NCBI GenBank assembly: GCA_029817715.1 | Contig: JARUPY010000087.1 | Coordinates: 3,906,001 to 3,970,000 of the forward strand | DNA: 64,000 bases | DNA from: Melastoma dodecandrum | Lineage: Eukaryota > Streptophyta > Magnoliopsida > Myrtales > Melastomataceae | Direction: 5' to 3' | Part shown: piece after piece, positions 55,523 through 64,000 of the stretch | Position numbering within the stretch: the first letter of the stretch is position 1 | How the letters are laid out: the number at the start of each line of letters is the position of its first letter | Position numbers and translations under genes: made by a program | Notes under the pieces: generated by a model | The model's database searches: none | Told to the model about the DNA's origin: nothing | The model's input: only the letters and a program-made list of their open reading frames with translations

Positions 55523-56578
55523 CCTATACTAAATCCATTATGAGTGGAATTATTTTCATCATTTGGTCTTTAGGGTGGTCGGCACCATCCCATCCCCTGC
55601 CCAGCCCTACCTTCCATATCAGCAATCATTTGAATGGCATGACAAGCGTAGCGTCTTGCTCTTTTTTTTTTTTTTTTTTTTTTGTGCATGCAAGCTGTTT
55701 CATTTTTAATCTCCATCGACCCGTCGTCATTGTTTGGAAATAAAAATTTTACAAAACTTTCAATTCATATTTCCTAAGAAAAAATAGAGAAAGATATTAA
55801 AGTTGTGTGGCTTCTTGTATTGGTTTTTTTATGATATAATCCCCGCACCACCACCAACCATAATCTAGGGCTCAACTCCCTGCACTCCTTATCTAACTCG
55901 TTGTTTTTTTACTTCATCTTCCTAAGAACGGACAATAATATTCGTAGGGAGGACTAAGACTAGGAACAGCAGTAATGTCCTTAAAGATGCCATGCCTGGT
56001 AATAATAGACGTGTACGCAAGCGTCAATCCTTATCATGGGATCCATCTCCATGCTACCAACCCCCCCACCCCATCGACGGCAACCGATACAAACGTAAAC
56101 TTCACGACAGTTGGAAGTTCGGCACACGTAGTAGTTACAGTTTGTCTCGCTTATTATATGGGGGTGGGGGGCATAAAAACCATGTTAATGAATACGACAT
56201 CACTCATGGGGGCTTCCTTTTCTTTCTGGGTCACGTACCATGCGTTCCTTGAACGATATCATTCCCAAGTCAACCTAAATAATAAGAAAAGAAGGGTTTC
56301 GATTGATGTTGGAATGCAAAGAAAGAAAATGTGGGGGAAATGGAGGGCAACATTATATTAACCATTGATTTTCCCTTTTTGGTTTCGCCTTTTGCTTTGC
56401 TTGTACTGAAAAAAGGATTACGCCTCATACATCCAAAAAGGGTCTTCCTTTTGGTTTAACCCTCCCCAGTCGCACGACTTCATGTTCATTAGTCAATCCC
56501 AGACGTGTTTTGCCTGGTCACAATTAGAACAGGACCAATAAAAAGTGGGATTGGAAATGGAATACATACTATTTAAAG
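55523..56578. other. Intergenic between two divergently placed minus-strand genes
   Basis: Contains a T-run of about 22 (55662-55683). The open frame at 55975-56361 (128 codons) has no recognisable domain and overlaps another frame; I do not call it a gene. Confidence 0.45.
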
Positions 56579-57555
56579 TCAGTGGGGCTTGGTTTTGGGC
56601 TTTGCTGCAGATGGGCCTACGTTGGGCTCCTGATACTTTTGAGGCCCAACGGTAATGGGCTTTTGCTGTCCTGTTCTTTGTTCACCTCCGAGGACCGAGC
56701 GGGGATGCACAGATCGAACAGCACTATATACCAGGAGTGCACGATGACTGCCTCCACGAGGAGACCGCAGCAGGGGTTCGATTCTCGTATGAAGCCTTCG
56801 CAACTGACTGGACGGGGGAAGGTTCGTTTCGGACGAGGAAATGCAGGCGGCTTCCCAGTTCAAGTCCTGCATAAAATTCTCCCGTTGCTCCTCGAGCCTC
56901 AAGACTTCTTCCTCCAGCACTGCGACCTCGGCTAGAAGTTCTGCTGTCTGTAGGCAAGGGCTGATTAACCTATTTGTGCTTTTGCTGACTTTGGACTGTC
57001 TGGATTGACGAAAAAAGGGGGTATTACTTACAGGGCGAGGGAGACAAGGGGGAATACGAGGCAGGGCCCCTAATGGCCTCGCAAATGCTCTCTCCAATGT
57101 CCGACGAACATTCTCCTCGTGCCACAACTTCTCCTTCAGCTTCTCGACCTGAAGAACCGACGTTTTCCTGAGTACCTTGAAAATTCAATCCAAAATGAAC
57201 ACCAGATGGAAATGATGGCAGTACGTCATGTTGGAGGGACGACTTCCGATCCTTCCGACAAGCAGTTGCCATAGTAATTTCCGCACGTTTGGTGGCTGTC
57301 CCCTTCTTCTCCTTACATTAATAAGGAAAAAAAAAAGATGTCAAAAAATCTCTGTCGAAGGCCATGACTGAGCAACCATGGAAACACATCCCGGATTTTT
57401 CGAACAACTCTTTCACTTACCTTATTGTGACGAGGACACACTTCTGTCATCATGCTCTGCTTCTGCATCTTTATCGTTGTTCCTCCTCCCTTACTAACAT
57501 TCATCTCCATGCCCTCTTCCGTTCCCCACCCCTCACCCCTGGAAGAAGATCCCAC
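56579..57555 (-). pseudogene. MIP1-type leucine-zipper gene, N-terminal exons only
   Basis: Four exons splice in phase 0 with good signals: 57555-57421, 57311-57225, 57148-57032 and 56947-56579 (introns 109, 76 and 84 bp). They give about 235 residues. Exons 2-4 encode the 'ternary complex factor MIP1 leucine zipper': KSSLQHD at the end of exon 2, [20 protein letters not shown] and [15 protein letters not shown] in exon 3, [20 protein letters not shown] in exon 4. Plant members then carry a C-terminal DUF547 domain of about 200-250 residues. Here exon 4 runs into sequence with no similarity and a stop, and no DUF547 exon lies downstream. It may be a truncated gene or a shortened zipper-only protein that dimerises with full-length partners. 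Splicing is my reading. Confidence 0.75.
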
Positions 57556-60760
<3,205 letters not shown>

Positions 60761-60804
60761 TAATCCGATCTAAGACAACGTCGAGAACTGATAACCGCAA
60801 AAGA

Positions 60805-61161
60805 TTGTCCCATTCAATGCATGAGAGGATAATCAGAAAGACTGTTCGATCAAATTCAAGAAGTGAACCTTCACAGGTAGGTGGAATTCGAAGCAAGCTA
60901 GAAACTACGATGCGACCAAACGTTCAATCGTCGATCATTCCCGAATACCATGCGTCGAACAAAGTCCCAGACGTCGAAAGCCGCGAGGAGTTCGGCACTG
61001 CGAGAAGTCTGCGAAGCGACAAGCTCAGGCGGATTCTGCAGTCACACCGGCTGAGGGATGAAGAAGCCGCCGCAGAACCAGCTCCCGTTGCCGTCGCCAG
61101 GCGGAGGGATTTGGCCGTGAAGGGAGGGGAAACGGGCGGGAGAGAAGACAGATTATTTTAA
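60805..61161 (+). CDS. Hypothetical small basic protein
   Basis: 118 codons from an ATG shortly after the SCPL remnant. It is Arg/Ser/Glu-rich, without a membrane helix or known domain, and starts amid decayed gene sequence. It could be fortuitous; coding status is doubtful. Confidence 0.2.
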   Translation: MSHSMHERIIRKTVRSNSRSEPSQVGGIRSKLETTMRPNVQSSIIPEYHASNKVPDVESREEFGTARSLRSDKLRRILQSHRLRDEEAAAEPAPVAVARRRDLAVKGGETGGREDRLF

Positions 61162-61623
61162 CTATGCTCTAAAGTGGGGATTAGTTGGAACACTAATCCG
61201 TAATTATAGAAACCCACCCCGTGGGGGCTGGCTGGGGAAATGAGACCGTCCGGTCGACGGCCCATTTAGTTATATGGGCCGCTATTTATGGCTTATTTTA
61301 TTATTTATGAGCCTGTTTGTAGACCAATTTGAACAGTTAGAGGCCGATTCTTTTAATTAAGGTATTATTTTAAGTATTTCTTAAACCGTTAATTGAAACA
61401 CATGTCGTTCGGTGTACTTACAGTTAATAATTTTCTGGATCCAATCCCACGACCATGTGATAAGAAACTAGAGGCACGTGCACTGCTTCATTAAACTGTA
61501 CATACCAGCGCTGCAATACGCGCCGACGTGTTTACAGTGTTGTACTGTATGTGCCTACCGGTACCGGTATTACGCGTTATGCACACGAATATCTGCTTGA
61601 CATAACGGAAACGGCGCGATCTG
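61162..61623. other. Intergenic sequence
   Basis: AT-rich in its first half. It should contain the 3' UTR of the CEP gene on the right. Nothing else is recognised. Confidence 0.4.
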
Positions 61624-61944
61624 TTACGGGCTAGGATTGTCTCCCGGGCCAGTCGAGTGGCCCACTCCGGGGCTGTGGCCTGGATCCGTGGGCTGGAAAT
61701 CCTCGGTCTCGTAAACGTCGTACCCGTTAGCATCACGATGGGTACCCGGGCTGCCGAACCCAGAGGTTACCTCTTGGTTTCTCGTGGCACGGCTTACTGG
61801 GTCGGAAACATGACCGGTAACCTTCTGTTCATGTAGCAATAATACTCGGGATGCGTGAACGGCGGTGCTTCCAATGAGAAGTAGGAAAATAACAAGAGCG
61901 GCCAGGAAGCAGCCGGGGGGCAGGAGCTTGGGCTTGGTCTGCAT
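61624..61944 (-). CDS. CEP (C-terminally encoded peptide) hormone precursor
   Basis: 106 codons from ATG at 61944. Residues 8-30 form a signal peptide (CFLAALVIFLLLIGSTAV) with likely cleavage after VHA. A variable, polar middle follows, and at residues 82-96 the 15-residue CEP motif DFQPTDPGHSPGVGH. A short tail (STGPGDNPSP) ends it. CEPs are secreted, proline-hydroxylated peptides that move from root to shoot, bind CEPR leucine-rich-repeat receptor kinases and signal nitrogen demand and root/nodule development. One CEP unit is present. The length, position and motif fit the family well; the frame is open and looks functional. Which CEP it is cannot be told. Confidence 0.88.
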   Translation of the reverse strand: MQTKPKLLPPGCFLAALVIFLLLIGSTAVHASRVLLLHEQKVTGHVSDPVSRATRNQEVTSGFGSPGTHRDANGYDVYETEDFQPTDPGHSPGVGHSTGPGDNPSP

Positions 61945-62081
61945 GGTGTTTCCCCCTTGCTAGATGATGTTGTAGGAGCAGGGAATGTAAGGAATGGGAC
62001 AGAGATTGGTCCGGACAAACAAGCGAGGGAGAGAAGGAAAAGTGTTGGTTGCTTGCTATATTTTTGGGATTGTGGGCAGTG

Positions 62082-62093
62082 TCATATAAATAG
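62082..62093 (-). promoter_or_regulatory. Candidate TATA box of the CEP gene
   Basis: CTATTTATATG on the minus strand about 140 bases upstream of the CEP ATG. It is the best TATA-like site in the right place. Confidence 0.45.
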
Positions 62094-62099
62094 GAAAAA

Positions 62100-62860
62100 A
62101 GGAAAAGGACCGAAAAGGGTGGAGAGGTGATGGCTTAAGGAATCAATACTAGCAACTGCCACCTTTGAGTGTTTTCCGAAGAAGTTAAACTCGTGGGAGT
62201 TGTCGAAAGCTACTAGCCTTGTTACTTACTATACACAGGTATCACACGAGATACATTATTATTATTCGGTACATAATTTAATGACTATTTTGTTTGCTCT
62301 TTGTTTAAATTACGGCAAGATGATAATATATTTGGTTAGGATAGTTTTACAATAATGAAAGCAAAAGGCTGAACGTTGTTCAAGCGTTTGTAAAACATCA
62401 CTAAAAGTGTTTTGTTCCCTCTTGTGTTCGTCGAGTACTCTTGATTGACAATGACTGTAAGTGTTTCCAGAGTAAAAATTGTTGCTCGTTGTTTGCTTTT
62501 TCTTGTTTATTTTGCACATTCCGTTGAATGTCCGGTGACCGGCGTTAAAGTGTATAGAAACACCAAGCGTTAGTACAAGGACAAGAAATACTTATTAAGA
62601 GTAATAATACTTATGCCAAGTTATGAATTGTTGTAAAATTTTAAATACTTTCGAAAGTCGTTTTAGGAAAAGAATTCCAATACTTTTAGTCATTTTTTTT
62701 AAATGCCCCTTTTACATTTAAGCCATTTTAGAAAATACGTCAATCAATTACGACATTTTATTAAAAATTACATACTTTATTTTATAATGCCCTAAGTTTA
62801 ATAAAAAGAAAACGTCCTTACGTATTTTCTTAAAAGAAAAACGTGCCTGGCATGACAGTT
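62100..62860. other. Intergenic upstream of the CEP gene
   Basis: AT-rich. No gene or repeat is recognised. Confidence 0.4.
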
Positions 62861-64000
62861 TAGGGTCTAAGATTCCATTTGAAAGGTTTGGGTGCGACCT
62901 CGTGGAGGAATATTCTCGGTGGTACTTTGGCGGCACAAGCAATTCGTGGTGGAGCAATCCCTTTCATTTTCCCAGTTCATTGCATGCCCCATGCAACTAG
63001 TTAGACATTTTGCCAAAGTAGTCGGACCAAACGACCCCCTCCTATTTAGAGCTTGTATCCTCGCCGTAGTTAGTTGTCCAAAGGAATAAGAGTTTCTGTC
63101 CATCACTACTTGCGGTTTTTAGGTGATCTTTGTTGGTGGAACGCGCACTACCCGATCTGGACAACAACTGGAGCCAAGTCACTAGGATTGAGGCACGATA
63201 ATTGCTATTCTCTCAGCCGTCAAGATGTTGGCCAGATGATAATAAGACATAATATTGGACGACTGAATTTTCTACCTAGAATTAAGCATATTCACGAATT
63301 TGGGTACGTGTGGGATATTTTCTTCCCTAGACTTTTATGTATTAATGCCTTAACTATGGTTCTTTGATTCCTGAGCCGTCGATCCTTGCACGCCTTTCCC
63401 TTTCTAGTAACAGAGAAAGGACAGCATGCCACTCCTAATTGGAGTAGCAGTGATGTTGTTTCTGGTAAGAATCCATTACGGAATTCCAAAATGGCCTATA
63501 TGCGCCACCCACTTCACTTTTTCCAACCTAGGAAACATCAACCATTGGAACTTCAATAGGAAACGAGAAGCCCCTCATCGAACAAGTGTGTTACCCCAGG
63601 AGCAAAATGTCGTTTCAGAAGGACTCTGATTTCGACATTCGTCGGACCAAAAAAGATCCCCCCTGCCAAAGCTCTTTCATGATCATTCGATGGGAAATGA
63701 CGATGAGAGAACGAACAACAGTCGAGGCGCGTGTTTCTGACAGAGATGCTCCCAAGCATACTTTGATTCTTCCTGAATGGTCTGGGATCACGAATAGTTG
63801 ATGGATTCCGTGTGAACCTTTTTCAACTTTGGTAGTGGACCTTTTAGGCATGAAGAATGGCGCCCCTCTCTTCAGACCCCATTTGAGAGTATCTCCCCCG
63901 GTGGTTCCATCCCCAACAAAAAAAACCTACAAAAAGAAAAGACTAGATAATCGTGAGTATTTTTAGATCCTCCCTAATGAACTTCCAAGCATGTGTCTGC
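62861..64000. other. Unassigned segment of more balanced base composition
   Basis: The sequence turns less AT-rich at about 62870 and stays so to the window end. Many short ORFs lie on both strands (for example 63074-63367, 63586-63801) without known domains. The texture resembles organelle-derived or old repeat DNA, but I could not match it to any gene. Confidence 0.3.

Noticed and set aside
55975..56361. 128-codon plus-strand ORF
   Set aside because: No domain, another overlapping ORF of similar length, and no gene-like context.

Overview
This is nuclear DNA of a flowering plant with a repeat-rich genome. The evidence is nested LTR retrotransposons of plant-specific lineages (Ogre/Tat, Tekay-type chromovirus, Ty1/copia), hAT and Mutator-like DNA transposons, an endogenous plant pararetrovirus, and host genes known only from plants (CEP signalling peptide, DUF1645, MIP1-type leucine zipper, nucleobase-ascorbate transporter, serine carboxypeptidase-like). 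Nothing seen fixes the species.

Layout. 1-14595: most of an Ogre/Tat-lineage Ty3/gypsy element on the minus strand, with an extra ORF upstream of gag, a likely intron before RT, and two RNase H domains; its 3' LTR leaves the window at base 20. 14664-16959: a diverged LTR relic of the same superfamily, with a 578-bp insertion and short subrepeats. 17322-22064: a complete Ty1/copia element on the minus strand with near-identical LTRs and a 5-bp target duplication. 23003-50828: remains of a minus-strand Tekay-like gypsy element, itself host to two large insertions. The first (24714-33375) lies in its 3' LTR: a whole caulimovirid-like genome bounded by Mutator-like terminal inverted repeats and a perfect 9-bp target duplication. 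The second (36241-49656) lies in its RT gene: a non-autonomous Ogre/Tat-type element (LARD) with a GATCC target duplication, whose 5' LTR is in turn interrupted by a decayed hAT element carrying a captured gene fragment.

50829-64000 is the genic side. It holds the last exon of a truncated NAT transporter gene, a small membrane protein gene, a DUF1645 gene, a MIP1 leucine-zipper gene fragment, a decayed serine carboxypeptidase-like gene with a tandem exon duplication, and a CEP peptide-hormone precursor. A second, virus-free copy of the Mutator-like terminal sequence lies at 52.9-53.7 kb.

The most unusual object is the viral locus at 24.7-33.4 kb. Its polyprotein order is coat-like domain, CCHC, 30K movement protein, aspartic protease, RT, RNase H. 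A large third ORF begins with zinc knuckles and a lysine-rich repeat. A pararetrovirus-style TATA box is followed by a leader ORF encoding a coiled-coil/basic protein and then an initiator-Met tRNA primer site. All of this sits between DNA-transposon-like ends. Frame breaks show that this copy is defective.
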